From the NCBI RefSeq assembly GCF_003606365.2, contig NZ_CP031933.2:2170001-2234000 (forward strand): 64,000 nucleotides of DNA. Direction: 5' to 3'. The stretch comes from Companilactobacillus zhachilii (lineage in GTDB: Bacteria; Bacillota; Bacilli; Lactobacillales; Lactobacillaceae). The notes under the pieces were generated by a model, which was given only the letters and a program-made list of their open reading frames with translations, had not been told where the DNA came from and did no database searches. The position numbers were made by a program, and so were the translations under genes. This document shows positions 52,548 through 62,877 of this stretch, in pieces; positions within the stretch are counted from its first letter, which is position 1, and each line of letters opens with the position of its first letter.

Positions 52548-52564
52548 TACCTCTACCTCGAATT

Positions 52565-52590
52565 AAAAAAGGTTGAGACATCGTCCCAAC
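52565..52590 (-). terminator. Terminator after the S1-domain gene
   Basis: GGTTG.GAC/GTC.CAACC stem with a 3-base loop and six T residues on the minus strand, between the S1 gene and tilS. Confidence 0.82.
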
Positions 52591-52605
52591 CCCAATATGA
52601 ATTTA

Positions 52606-53022
52606 TTAGCTCCGGCGTCCACCACGACCGCCACGTTTGCCTTCAGTATTTTTCTTAAGGATACTTAGTCTTTCTTCACTTTCTTTCATGAATCCTGACA
52701 TCATATCATCGAAACTTTCTGGTTTGCGTTGTTGCGGCTTTCTATCATTACGTTCATGTGAACGATGTGAATGATATTTTGGCTTAGGCTTATCAGATGC
52801 TTGCTTAATTGAAAGTGCAATCTTATGGTCCTTTTCACTAAGAACTAAAACTTTAACAGTATCACCAACGCTTAGCACATCATGAATATCTTTGACATAG
52901 CCGTCTGCGACTTCACTGATATGCACCATTCCGCTTTGTCCTTCTCCGAGGTCTACAAATGCCCCAAAATTTGTAATTCCAGTTACCTTACCTTCTGTTT
53001 TAGCTCCTATTTCGACTGTCAT
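52606..53022 (-). CDS. S1-domain RNA-binding protein (YabR-like)
   Basis: 138 residues: one S1 domain (about 1-75, KTEGKVTGITNFGAFVDLGE, HISEVADGYV) and a basic, Arg/Lys-rich, probably disordered tail ending GGRGGRRS. YabR-type proteins lie in the divIC-tilS neighbourhood in Firmicutes; the role is likely ribosome- or RNA-associated. It follows divIC by 23 bp. Confidence 0.9.
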   Translation of the reverse strand: MTVEIGAKTEGKVTGITNFGAFVDLGEGQSGMVHISEVADGYVKDIHDVLSVGDTVKVLVLSEKDHKIALSIKQASDKPKPKYHSHRSHERNDRKPQQRKPESFDDMMSGFMKESEERLSILKKNTEGKRGGRGGRRS

Positions 53023-53045
53023 CTAATTAAAAAAAATTCCTTTCC

Positions 53046-53438
53046 CTATTTTTGAATCGTAGTGGTTTCAACATCGTCAGGTAAATTATAAATTTGTTCG
53101 CCCGGCTTGCTATACATATACTTTTCCCGAATATATTTTTCGACATAGTTCGTATCATGAAGTTGTTTCACTTCAAGCTTTAAATCACGCTGCGTTGATT
53201 TTTGCTTATCTAACTTTTGCTTACTAACTTCAATCTGTTCCATTGTATTGGCGTAGGTTCTGTGCGCATTAAAGATTTGAACACCAAATACAACCAAAAT
53301 CAACGCAAAAACAATTCCAATCATGACCATTCTTCTACGATGAACTTTTTTAACGTAGTCGTGATGACCAGGATTAGGAGTCGGTGCTTTTTTTGGTTGT
53401 AATACAGAAACATTTGAATTAAGTTTACGTATTTCCAT
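53046..53438 (-). CDS. divIC: Septum formation initiator DivIC/FtsB family
   Basis: 130 residues with a basic N-terminal cytoplasmic part, one TM (about 37-55), and an extracellular coiled coil (about 60-100) ending KYMYSKPGEQIYNLP, typical of DivIC. It acts with FtsL and DivIB to activate septal wall synthesis. It starts behind a 640-bp spacer with repeat copies R8 and R9, unlike the close rqcP-divIC linkage usual in relatives. Confidence 0.92.
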   Translation of the reverse strand: MEIRKLNSNVSVLQPKKAPTPNPGHHDYVKKVHRRRMVMIGIVFALILVVFGVQIFNAHRTYANTMEQIEVSKQKLDKQKSTQRDLKLEVKQLHDTNYVEKYIREKYMYSKPGEQIYNLPDDVETTTIQK

Positions 53439-53553
53439 ACCGCTACTCCCCTAGAAATGATTACTTTGAGTATAACAAGTTTAAGCCATTATTTGAATGA
53501 TTAAATTGCTTATTTTAATCTATTTCTAATTTTTATTTGAGAATTTTTTTGAT

Positions 53554-53719
53554 GCCGTCTCCAGAGTGGAGAAAGATTAACTGGCTGTGCGGACCGACTT
53601 GAGCCAAAGTCTCAAGTCTCGGTTTGGAGACTCGCAAAATACGCCCGATGGTGTAATGGTTAAAGCCATAACGCCACTTTCACTGCCTGTTAATCTTTCT
53701 CAACTCTTCCGACTAGGTT
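53554..53719 (-). repeat. Structured repeat, full copy R8
   Basis: 166-bp copy. The closing stem includes GAGAAAGATTAAC and its complement, P2 ATGG/CCAT, P4 GACTTGAG/CTCAAGTC with loop ACTTTG. P3 is shortened. It is 20 bp from the terminal repeat of R9 and in opposite orientation. It lies upstream of divIC. Confidence 0.87.
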
Positions 53720-53739
53720 ATTTAAATAACTAAACTACT

Positions 53740-54074
53740 CGTGGTGCTAGTCGATTTTTAACTATGAAATTGAAGTAATTTGCGAGTAATTTTTAAAGTC
53801 AAAAGATTCAGAATATATTCCATATCCTACAACTCCAGTCATTGACGGCAAAATAATACTTAAAGTTATTTAATATTGATTCAAAAACAAACAATGAACT
53901 AGCCGGAAAGAGCAAGAAATTAGGTCGCTGTGCAGGTGGCGTTAGCACTTTAGTGCTTACAGCACGGGACGACTTTTGAAACTCGCGATTTGTGCGAGGT
54001 TCAAAAGCGAGACAAAAGACCTTGGCTTTTGTCGGTCCCCATAGCGACCTAAATTGCTTGCTTTTGGAGGCGGC
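53740..54074 (+). repeat. Structured repeat with tail and one terminal repeat, copy R9
   Basis: Begins with CGTGGTGCTAGTCGATTTTT, carries a 158-bp AT-rich tail like those of R2 and R3, then a core (53898-54074) with P2 AGCAC/GTGCT, P3 CTTTTGAAACTCGCG/CGAGGTTCAAAAG and P4 GACAAAAG/CTTTTGTC. The second terminal repeat is replaced by the end of rqcP: the consensus flank TTAAATATGCC runs directly into its stop codon. Confidence 0.88.
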
Positions 54075-54082
54075 ATATTTAA

Positions 54083-54322
54083 CTAAACTTCCTCGTACAT
54101 ATCCGCAGATTCGTCTTTTTTAGTAGTCTCTTTGATGTTAAGAACGCGAATCTTCATCGTTTTCTCTCCAAAGTGTAATTCTAATACATCCCCTACACCA
54201 ACTTCACTAGACGATTTGGCTACTCGATCATTGATCAAGGCACGGCCGTTGTCGGCAAATTCTTTTGCTACTGTTCTTCTTTTGATAATGCGACTTACTT
54301 TCAAATACTTATCTAATCTCAT
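54083..54322 (-). CDS. rqcP: S4-domain ribosome-associated protein RqcP
   Basis: The start is ATG 54322 behind GAGGAT; a longer open frame upstream encodes the end of the preceding membrane protein in another frame. The 79-residue product MRLDKYLKVSRIIKRRTVAK is an S4 RNA-binding domain. RqcP (YabO/YlmH-related, Hsp15-like) acts with RqcH in C-terminal alanine tailing on stalled 50S subunits. Its stop TAG lies at the boundary of repeat R9. Confidence 0.9.
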   Translation of the reverse strand: MRLDKYLKVSRIIKRRTVAKEFADNGRALINDRVAKSSSEVGVGDVLELHFGEKTMKIRVLNIKETTKKDESADMYEEV

Positions 54323-54324
54323 AA

Positions 54325-55889
54325 TTAATCCTCTATTTTCATAAACTTCGTAATATATTTTCCCATGGGCAAAATTTCCCACTCTGCTTTAGTTAACATA
54401 TGCCAACGTTTGGAAAGCTTCAAATACACTAACGCCCCCAAAGGGATAGCAATTATATTAACTAAAACGCTATTGGCTCTGGTCATAGCTAAATAGTTAT
54501 TCAAAAAACTCACAACTACCCTAACAAAAACTGCCATAATCAGGCCTAACTTAATTAAGTTAGATGTAAATTTCTTATCTAATGCTAAAAATTTTCGATC
54601 AAACTTATAAATAGTCAAAATTCCAAACATGATGACACACTCACTTAAAACTGTCGCTAAAGCACTGCCAGCAATGCCGTACCTTGGAACTAAGATAACG
54701 TTTAAAGCTGCTTTTGCCACCAGAGACATCCCAAACAAAACTAATTTATGAATGTTTTTTTCATCATCACCACTAGTTACTGCTATTAATAAATTAATAA
54801 AAGACACAATCAAAATCGACAGCATATAAATACTCAAAGTTCTAGAACCACTGTCATTTTTGAACAGCATCGTATTAATTTGGGGCATCAAGGCAATTAT
54901 TCCGGCTGTTTCAGCCACTGATAGCCACAAACAAACGCGAACCATCTTTTGAATCATGGTCTTATTTTGTGACACACGATTAGTCTCTTTAAGTTGCGGC
55001 ATGATAGTAGAAACAAACGACAGGGAAATAACAATTCCTAACTGTAACAGCGGTTGACCACGATCAAAATCCCCTTTTGAATTTCCGCTTGGCCCAAAGA
55101 CATTCCCGCGTGCAAAAGTAACCGTACAGTTGAGAAAGAATCGATGAACTGATAAAAAATGGTAATCCCTGTAAACACGACGATCAAAACAATTTCTAAG
55201 GCTAAACCGTGTTCCAAACGAATTGTTTTATCAGCTTTTTTCGGGTCAGGATCAGTTTGTTTATTTTTCAAAAATGTATAAATTAATATACCAACTGCTA
55301 ATAATCCACCAATGAACGCTCCAGAATTGGCTAATGTTCCCATTTGATAGACATTTAAAATACCATGTCCAAACATCAAGGCACTAGCAATAATAATCAC
55401 AATTCGAAAAAATTGTTCCGAAACTTGCGAAATAGCACTTGGTTCCATCACTAAATCACTTTGAAAATAGCCTCTTAAACTAGCTTCAAAGGGAACTAAT
55501 AAGAATGTCAGTGCCACAACGCGAACTTCTGGATACAAGTTAGGATCACCCATCAAATAGGCTAAATATTTAGCCGAAAACCATAGCCAGCCTGTAATAA
55601 CCAAAGCTCCGGCCATTAAAATAATGAATGTCTTCTTCAACAAATTATGCTTAGCCGCCATCGTTTGCTGTTGAGCGAAGGTCTTCGATATCACAACTGG
55701 CAAGCCTGATAGAGCTAGAACTGAGAAAATACCGTAGATTGGATAAACTTGTTGATAAATAAAATAACCACGATCCCCAACAATATTTTGTAATGGAATC
55801 CGATAAATAGCACTCAATAATTCTGAGAACAATGAGGCGATAGTCAGAATCCAGGTCCCCTTAATAGCCCTAGACACTTCTTTTTGCAT
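54325..55889 (-). pseudogene. MATE/SpoVB-like polysaccharide flippase with frameshift
   Basis: Two reading frames, 55889-55038 (starting MQKEVSRAIKGTWILTIASL) and one ending at 54325, together make one 12-14 helix flippase of about 520 residues, like YabM/SpoVB/MurJ relatives. In frame 0 the sequence QKGILIVVNRCYS ends at 55038, whereas the -1 frame from CCCC (55071-55074) reads GDFDRGQPLLQLGIVISLSF and joins the second part. One missing G in a run explains this. The site is also a perfect AAAGGGG slippery heptamer. It may be a broken gene, a sequencing error or a programmed shift. Confidence 0.85.
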
Positions 55890-55890
55890 A

Positions 55891-58800
55891 TTAGTTTTTA
55901 ATTTTTTCTTTCTTTAAATTGTCGAATCCTGCTGCCATCTTCTTAGCAAACGTTTGAAGTTGCGCAAACCATTCATCTTTTTTGACGCTGCCAGAGTCTA
56001 AAGTGATCGTAAATTCACCCTTCTTATCATTAACTTTGGCTTTCATCGTAGTATTTGCTAGAAATTTAAATACTAAATCACCAGTTAAATAATCACTCGC
56101 TTTTTTGGAGAACTTAATTGCAATTAAGCCATCTCGCATCACGACACGTTTAACTAATGCTTGGTCAAATGAATCTTTCAATAAGCTGATATCCAAAAGA
56201 TTTCCAACTTCTTGTGGATAGTCACCAAAACGATCCAACAATTCAGACTTAACTTCTTGATAATTTTCCAAAGAATCAATCTGGCGGATACGTTTGTACA
56301 TTTCAACCTTTTGACGTTGATCAGTAATGTAGTCCGCTGGCAAATAAGCTTCCAACGCTAAATTGACTTCTGAATTAGTCTTCTCAGCTTTAGTGTGACC
56401 ACGTTTCTTAGCCACAGCATCATTCAACATTTGTGTATAAAGATCAAATCCAACCGAATCAATGAAACCGTGTTGCTGTTTACCTAACAAGTTACCGGCA
56501 CCGCGAATGGACAAATCACGCATTGCTATCTTGAAGCCAGAACCCAATTCAGTAAAGTTTTTAATTGCTTCTAGACGTTGTTCACCAACTTCAGTTAAGA
56601 CCTTATTAGGCTTATACATCAAATAAGCATAGGCAACTCGATTTGAACGACCAACACGACCTCTGATTTGGTACAACTGTGAAAGTCCATACCGGTCGGC
56701 ATTTTCAACAATTAAAGTATTGGTATTAGGCATATCTACACCAGTTTCAATAATGGTTGTGGTTACTAAAACATCATATTCACCAGCTAAATAATCGGCA
56801 ATAACACCTTCCATTTGTGTTTCATTCATCCGACCATGGGCCGTAGCAATACGTGCTTCTGGAACGAGTGCCTGCAATTGACCAGCCACTTGATCCATAT
56901 CTTCAACCCGATTGTGCAAATAAAAGACTTGGCCTCCACGAGCCATTTCCCGCTTGATTGCACCAGCAATGACTTCATAGTTTTGTTCCATAACATATGT
57001 TTGAACTGGGTAACGATTGCTTGGAGCTGTTTCGATCAACGACAAATCACGGACACCCAACATCGACATATTCAAAGTTCTTGGAATCGGTGTAGCTGTC
57101 AAAGTCAAAACATCAACGTTGGCTTTCAACTGCTTGATTTTTTCCTTGTGCTTAACGCCAAACCGTTGCTCTTCATCAATAATCAATAGACCGATATCGT
57201 GAAATTTAACATCTTTTGATAACAAACGATGCGTCCCAACAACGATATCAAGTGAGCCGTCTTCAAGTTGTTCAATCGTTTCTTTACTCTGTTTCCTAGT
57301 TTGGAAACGTGACAAGACACCGATATTCACAGGAAATCCTTCAAAACGGTCTTTCATTGTCTCGTAATGTTGTTGTACTAGTAGCGTCGTTGGTGCTAAG
57401 AAAATAACTTGTTTACCTGCTTCAACGGCTTTAAAAGCTGCTCTCAAAGCAACTTCAGTTTTACCAAAGCCAACATCCCCAACCAGTAATCGATCCATCG
57501 GATGGGGTTTTTCCATATCACGCTTAATTTCATTGACTGAACGTAACTGATCGGGAGTTTCAGGATAAGGAAAGGCATTGTCGAAATCATCTTGCATTTG
57601 GTCATCTTTAGGAAAAGCAAAACCTTTTTCAGCCTCACGCTTGGCATACAAGTCAATCAAATCATCCGCAATATCTTCAATATTTGACTGAACTTTACGC
57701 TTAGTCTTTTGCCACTCATTACCACCTAATTTATTAATCTTTGGCGACTTGCCTTCAGCTGAAACATACTTTTGGACCATGTCCAACTGAGTTACTGGAA
57801 TAAATAGGCGACCATCGTCACGATATTCGATCGTAATGTAATCTTGGTGTTTTCCATCAACTTCCATCGTCTGCATACCGATAAATTTACCGATACCATG
57901 GTTGACGTGAACAACGTAATCGCCAGGTTTTAATTCGTTATAACTCTTCAAACGTTCCGCATTGGCCAAAGTTTCGTGACGACGTTTCTTAGGTTGCTTA
58001 TTGAAGAGTTCCTTTTCAGTAATAATGGCTACTTTTTCATCTGGCATTTCAAAGCCAGAACTCAAGCTAGCATTCAAAATCTGTGTCTGACCTTCGACTA
58101 CTTTATCAGCAGTCGTTAACGTTGCTTTGATACCAAAATCAATCAACGTATCATTGATAGCATTGATTCTTTTTTCGTTACTAATCGCTAAAATAACGGT
58201 ATAACGCTGTTTTTGCCAACGCTCCACTTCAGATTTCAACAGAGGCATTTGGCTGAAAAACTGTTGCATTGAACGAACTGAGACATTGTGCAATTGATTT
58301 AAGCGAATGTGTCCCATTCCTTGTTGAAAAGCTGAAATATAAATTTGAGGATGCTTATCCCCTTTAACTAACTCAATAAAACTTTGACGGATTTTTTGTT
58401 CTGGCAAAGCCTTACCAAACTCTAATTGACTAGCTAACCAAGACTGATTTTCTGCAGCACTATCATTTGATTGCTCAACTAAACGGTTATACTCATCAAA
58501 TAAAATAATATCGTCAGCTGCCAAATAATCTAACAAGCTACTTGGTTGTTCCAAAAGATAGTCTGCAATTCGACCGATATTTTCTGGACGCATACCTTCA
58601 GACAATTCTTCAATTGTTTGAGCAAAGTTTACTTCTAAATTATCCTTGATATCTTTATCATCGGTAGCATCAAATTGGCTTTGATAACTCTTTTGAAGTT
58701 TTTTTAGACCGGTTGTTACTTGTTCGTCAGTGACGATTCGGTCCTTGGCTGGCAAAATATTAATTTCATCAAGTTCTTCCATACTTCTTTGTGTCTCAGT

Positions 58801-59415
58801 ATCAAAGAACTTAATTTTTTCAACTTGATTTCCAAAAAAATCAATTCGCACAGGGTTATCAACATTAAGTGGATAAATATCGACAATATCCCCACGGATC
58901 GCAAAATCCCCGGGTTTAGCAACTAATTTATCCTTAACATATCCCATCTGCACGAATTCTTGATTGAGATTTTCTAAGTCATACTCTTCATTTATTTTAA
59001 TATCTAATTGTGCTGCTTGAAATAATGCCTTAGCAGACAGTTCATATTCCATACCAGCTATTGAGGTTACTAAGATTCCCGACTGATCACTTGCTAAAAA
59101 GCTCAAAGAATCAAGCCGTTGACTCAACTCATCCGGTGAACTCGTAGCTAGTTCCGTCGAAATCGACTCTTCAACTGGAAAGATATGTACTGAATCACTA
59201 TCTAACAAGTTGAGATCATCATATATTTTATTGGCATGAAAATTTGTATTCTCGACAATCAGGAGCTTTTTCCCTGTTTGTTTCAAAGTTTCCAATGCAA
59301 AAAGGGAAATTGTTGATCCCGTTAAACCAGTTAATAAATTTTTAGTATCTGGCTTAACTTGATTAATAAATTCCCCAAGGTTGAGCTTATTTGTAATGAA
59401 ATTTATTAAATTCAA
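55891..59415 (-). CDS. mfd: Transcription-repair coupling factor Mfd
   Basis: 1174 residues: UvrB-like N-terminal domains, RNA polymerase-interacting CarD-like domain (LKPGDYVVHVNHGIGKFIGM, about 480-500), translocase with LLVGDVGFGKTEVALRAAFK (about 645-664) and DEEQRFG, and TRCF C-terminal domain. It removes stalled RNA polymerase and recruits UvrA. The start is TTG 59415. It ends 1 bp before the flippase start and follows pth by 18 bp. Confidence 0.97.
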   Translation of the reverse strand: MNLINFITNKLNLGEFINQVKPDTKNLLTGLTGSTISLFALETLKQTGKKLLIVENTNFHANKIYDDLNLLDSDSVHIFPVEESISTELATSSPDELSQRLDSLSFLASDQSGILVTSIAGMEYELSAKALFQAAQLDIKINEEYDLENLNQEFVQMGYVKDKLVAKPGDFAIRGDIVDIYPLNVDNPVRIDFFGNQVEKIKFFDTETQRSMEELDEINILPAKDRIVTDEQVTTGLKKLQKSYQSQFDATDDKDIKDNLEVNFAQTIEELSEGMRPENIGRIADYLLEQPSSLLDYLAADDIILFDEYNRLVEQSNDSAAENQSWLASQLEFGKALPEQKIRQSFIELVKGDKHPQIYISAFQQGMGHIRLNQLHNVSVRSMQQFFSQMPLLKSEVERWQKQRYTVILAISNEKRINAINDTLIDFGIKATLTTADKVVEGQTQILNASLSSGFEMPDEKVAIITEKELFNKQPKKRRHETLANAERLKSYNELKPGDYVVHVNHGIGKFIGMQTMEVDGKHQDYITIEYRDDGRLFIPVTQLDMVQKYVSAEGKSPKINKLGGNEWQKTKRKVQSNIEDIADDLIDLYAKREAEKGFAFPKDDQMQDDFDNAFPYPETPDQLRSVNEIKRDMEKPHPMDRLLVGDVGFGKTEVALRAAFKAVEAGKQVIFLAPTTLLVQQHYETMKDRFEGFPVNIGVLSRFQTRKQSKETIEQLEDGSLDIVVGTHRLLSKDVKFHDIGLLIIDEEQRFGVKHKEKIKQLKANVDVLTLTATPIPRTLNMSMLGVRDLSLIETAPSNRYPVQTYVMEQNYEVIAGAIKREMARGGQVFYLHNRVEDMDQVAGQLQALVPEARIATAHGRMNETQMEGVIADYLAGEYDVLVTTTIIETGVDMPNTNTLIVENADRYGLSQLYQIRGRVGRSNRVAYAYLMYKPNKVLTEVGEQRLEAIKNFTELGSGFKIAMRDLSIRGAGNLLGKQQHGFIDSVGFDLYTQMLNDAVAKKRGHTKAEKTNSEVNLALEAYLPADYITDQRQKVEMYKRIRQIDSLENYQEVKSELLDRFGDYPQEVGNLLDISLLKDSFDQALVKRVVMRDGLIAIKFSKKASDYLTGDLVFKFLANTTMKAKVNDKKGEFTITLDSGSVKKDEWFAQLQTFAKKMAAGFDNLKKEKIKN

Positions 59416-59433
59416 TTTTTGCCCCCTTACGTA

Positions 59434-59991
59434 TTAATTATACTTATTCATTAATTGATCGGCTGACAAACCACTGACCCAGTCTTTGACCATATCACTT
59501 GCTTTGTCGATACCTGATAATGCTACTGGCTCTTGATCCTTGGAAAAAGGCGTCAAAACCCAATTAACAACTGTTTGCTTGGCAGGATGCTGTATACCAA
59601 TTTTGATACGACTAAAATCTTTAGTCCCCACAGCTGAGATTATACTCTTAATCCCATTATGTCCTCCAGCAGAACCCTTTGTTCGTAATCTTACCTTACC
59701 AATTGGCATATCCAAGTCATCTTGAATCACCATCAACTCTTCAGGCTTAATTTGATAATATCCCATCAAAAAATTAACTGCCCGACCAGATTCATTCATA
59801 AACGTTAATGGCTTGACTAAAAACACTGTTTCGCCATCAACTTTAAATTTACAATATTCAGCTTCAAAATCTTTTTTCATTTGTGTTTGACCGTATTCGT
59901 CCATCAACTTATCGATGGTCATAAAGCCCATATTATGCTTTGTACGATCATATTTTTTACCAGGATTTCCTAAGCCAACAATTAGTTTCAT
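59434..59991 (-). CDS. pth: Peptidyl-tRNA hydrolase
   Basis: 185 residues: GLGNPGKKYDRTKHNMGF with catalytic His (about residue 19), FMNESGRAVN, DDLDMP and GSAGGHNGIKSI. It recycles peptidyl-tRNA released from ribosomes. First gene of the pth-mfd-flippase-rqcP run, divergent from ldh. Confidence 0.97.
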   Translation of the reverse strand: MKLIVGLGNPGKKYDRTKHNMGFMTIDKLMDEYGQTQMKKDFEAEYCKFKVDGETVFLVKPLTFMNESGRAVNFLMGYYQIKPEELMVIQDDLDMPIGKVRLRTKGSAGGHNGIKSIISAVGTKDFSRIKIGIQHPAKQTVVNWVLTPFSKDQEPVALSGIDKASDMVKDWVSGLSADQLMNKYN

Positions 59992-60220
59992 ATCTTAATA
60001 CCTCATTTCGAACCTATATTATATCATGTTAGTTTCAGGAAAGGTTGATTAGAAAACTACTACCTTTAGGATTTACTATTTTTCATTTACTTAAACCGAT
60101 ATAAATTGTACGCATCCGATAAAAATAGTTTTATCACAAGCACATTTACACTCATTGTCCGCATATGAAAAATCTAAAAACTAAGGGTTCCAAAATATTT
60201 CTTGTAAGAAAACAACAATA

Positions 60221-60399
60221 ACCTAGCCGGAAGTCGCAAGAAAATTAGGTCGCTGTGAAGGTGGCGTTGGTGCTTTAGCACCTACACCACGGGACGAGCT
60301 TTGAAACTCGCGTACCTTGCGAGGTTCAAAGTCGAGGTCTGAGACCTTGGCTCAGACCGGTCCCCATAGCGACCTAATTTTCTTGCGACTGGAGGCGGC
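60221..60399 (+). repeat. Structured repeat, full copy R10
   Basis: 179-bp copy with closing stem GTCGCAAGAAAATTAGGTCG and its complement, P2 GGTGC/GCACC, P3 CTTTGAAACTCGC/GCGAGGTTCAAAG, P4 GGTCTGAG/CTCAGACC with loop ACCTTG. It lies between the divergent pth and ldh genes, about 50 bp before the ldh promoter. The rest of 59992-60220 shows no other feature. Confidence 0.9.
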
Positions 60400-60450
60400 C
60401 CCTGAAAAATCACACGATTTCACGATTTTTTCACTTTTTTCACAATCAAC

Positions 60451-60480
60451 TTGTTAATTACCCTTAATTATTTGTATAAT
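60451..60480 (+). promoter_or_regulatory. ldh promoter
   Basis: TTGTTA (60451-60456), an 18-bp spacer and perfect TATAAT (60475-60480), 42 bp before the ldh ATG. A strong promoter suits a highly expressed glycolytic gene. Confidence 0.75.
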
Positions 60481-60513
60481 GAACCACGGAACATATTATT
60501 TTCGAAGGGATGA

Positions 60514-61506
<993 letters not shown>

Positions 61507-61522
61507 TCCAAAATATCATGCT

Positions 61523-61567
61523 AAAAAAAGCCGAAGCAAATGAATAATTTGTTTCAGCTTTTTTTTA
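61523..61567 (+). terminator. ldh terminator
   Basis: AAAGC.GAA.CAAAT and ATTTG.TTC.GCTTT stem followed by eight T residues, 15 bp after the ldh stop. Confidence 0.9.
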
Positions 61568-61620
61568 TTCAGAATTACTGTATTATTAATTCAATTATAC
61601 TTGATTGGATGTGAATATAT

Positions 61621-62283
61621 ATGTTAGTTAAATCACTTGTACTGAAAAAGGACAAGCTTACTACAGTTAAAGAAACTGTAACGCTCGAAGAAGCATTAAA
61701 AGTGCTTGAAGATTCCGGCTATCGTTGTGTACCAATTCTTGACGAAAGCGGACAAATATTTAGGGGTAACATCTATAAGATGCACATCTACCGTCACAAA
61801 TCACGTGGTGGCGACATGAGTTTACCAGTAACAACTTTGATGAAAAATGCTACAAAGACAATCAGTGTTGACTCACCTTTCTTCAAAGTATTCTTTAACA
61901 TTAAGGATTTGCCATACATCGCTGTTCTTGACGAATCAAATCTCTTCTACGGTATTTTGACTCACTCAAGACTTTTGAGCATGTTATCAGATTCATGGAA
62001 CTTGGACATTAGTAGCTACGTACTAACTGTTAGTTCTTCTGGTGATCGTGGTGATCTTGAAAAGATGTCAAAAATCTTTGCTAAATATGTATCAGTGGCT
62101 GCCTGCATGACCTTGGATGCTAAATCAAATGAGGTTGTTCGTCGAACATTGTTCACATTGCCTTCAGGTACAGATATTGAAACTTTGAAAGAAATTATCA
62201 AACGTTTGGAAAAGAAGAATTTCATCGTTTCAGAAATTGATGATTTGAAGTCTGGTAAGATTCTCGATAAGAACACTTTGTAA
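61621..62283 (+). CDS. CBS-domain protein with C-terminal ACT-like domain
   Basis: 220 residues: two CBS motifs (about 1-60 and 75-130: VTLEEALKVLEDSGYRCVPI, LPYIAVLDESNLFYGILTHS) then an ACT-like domain (about 137-205). A Listeria protein with this arrangement, CbpA, binds cyclic-di-AMP; the name is not assigned here because orthology is unproven. It is a single gene after ldh and probably a nucleotide-sensing regulator without enzymatic domain. Confidence 0.82.
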   Translation: MLVKSLVLKKDKLTTVKETVTLEEALKVLEDSGYRCVPILDESGQIFRGNIYKMHIYRHKSRGGDMSLPVTTLMKNATKTISVDSPFFKVFFNIKDLPYIAVLDESNLFYGILTHSRLLSMLSDSWNLDISSYVLTVSSSGDRGDLEKMSKIFAKYVSVAACMTLDAKSNEVVRRTLFTLPSGTDIETLKEIIKRLEKKNFIVSEIDDLKSGKILDKNTL

Positions 62284-62359
62284 TTTGCATTAAATTTGTT
62301 TCTAAAAATAAAACTATAAGCATATGATTTCTAAAACAAAACCGTTTCTAAACAAAACC

Positions 62360-62406
62360 AAAAAACTCCTTACTGACTGCTACGGGTTAGTAAGGAGTTT
62401 TTTTTT
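62360..62406 (+). terminator. Terminator after the CBS-ACT gene
   Basis: AACTCCTTACT.AC and GT.AGTAAGGAGTT stem with a 7-base loop and eight T residues. Confidence 0.92.
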
Positions 62407-62508
62407 ATCTTCCCCTTCCGACTATTTATATTTCATATTTATTATCAAATTTTTAATTATAGTAACCTGAGAAAAGCCTGATGCAAAAAAAGAAAGTTCA
62501 CCATTTTA

Positions 62509-62637
62509 GGGTTCTTTCTCAATTTTGGTTATAGAATAGAAAATAAAAAAGGTTAGGTATCTCTTCTTGGTATAAATCCAGAAAAATATCTAGCCTTTTG
62601 CTTACGTTAAATTTCAAATAATATAGCGTTTTTTTAT
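62509..62637 (+). repeat. Dispersed 120-bp hairpin repeat, copy B
   Basis: Second copy of the repeat at 3895-4020, beginning GGGTTCTTTCTCAATTTTGG and ending in T residues. The central inverted repeat is imperfect here (GGTTAG/CTAGCC). It lies between the CBS-ACT terminator and repeat R11. Confidence 0.65.
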
Positions 62638-62676
62638 CGAATTAGTTAGTTACATCATATTAAAAATAATAAATGT

Positions 62677-62861
62677 ATTAGTCTCTGGGTGCGAGAAATA
62701 TTGGCAACAGTGACGGTGGCGTTGGCGCTTTAGCGCCTACACCACGGGACGACTTTTGAAATTCGCGCACTTTGCGAAGTTCAAAAGCGAGATTCGAGAC
62801 CGCCTTACGGCTCGAATCGGTCCCCATAGCGACCTAATTTTTTTTTGCTCCTGGAGGCGGC
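62677..62861 (+). repeat. Structured repeat, full copy R11 with mismatched arms
   Basis: P2 GGCGC/GCGCC, P3 CTTTTGAA/TTCAAAAG and P4 GATTCGAG/CTCGAATC are intact, but the closing stem is not: the left arm reads GCGAGAAATATTGGCAACAG while the right arm reads AGCGACCTAATTTTTTTTTG, the common R3/R10 type. It lies 16 bp from the alr stop. Confidence 0.87.
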
Positions 62862-62877
62862 GCCCCCAAAAACCTGC

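Noticed and set aside
53898..54074. tRNA-like or T-box interpretation of the repeat core because of GAGGTTCAAAA
   Set aside because: The segment is the 3' arm of P3, which covaries with its partner; no anticodon arm, specifier loop or CCA-binding bulge fits.
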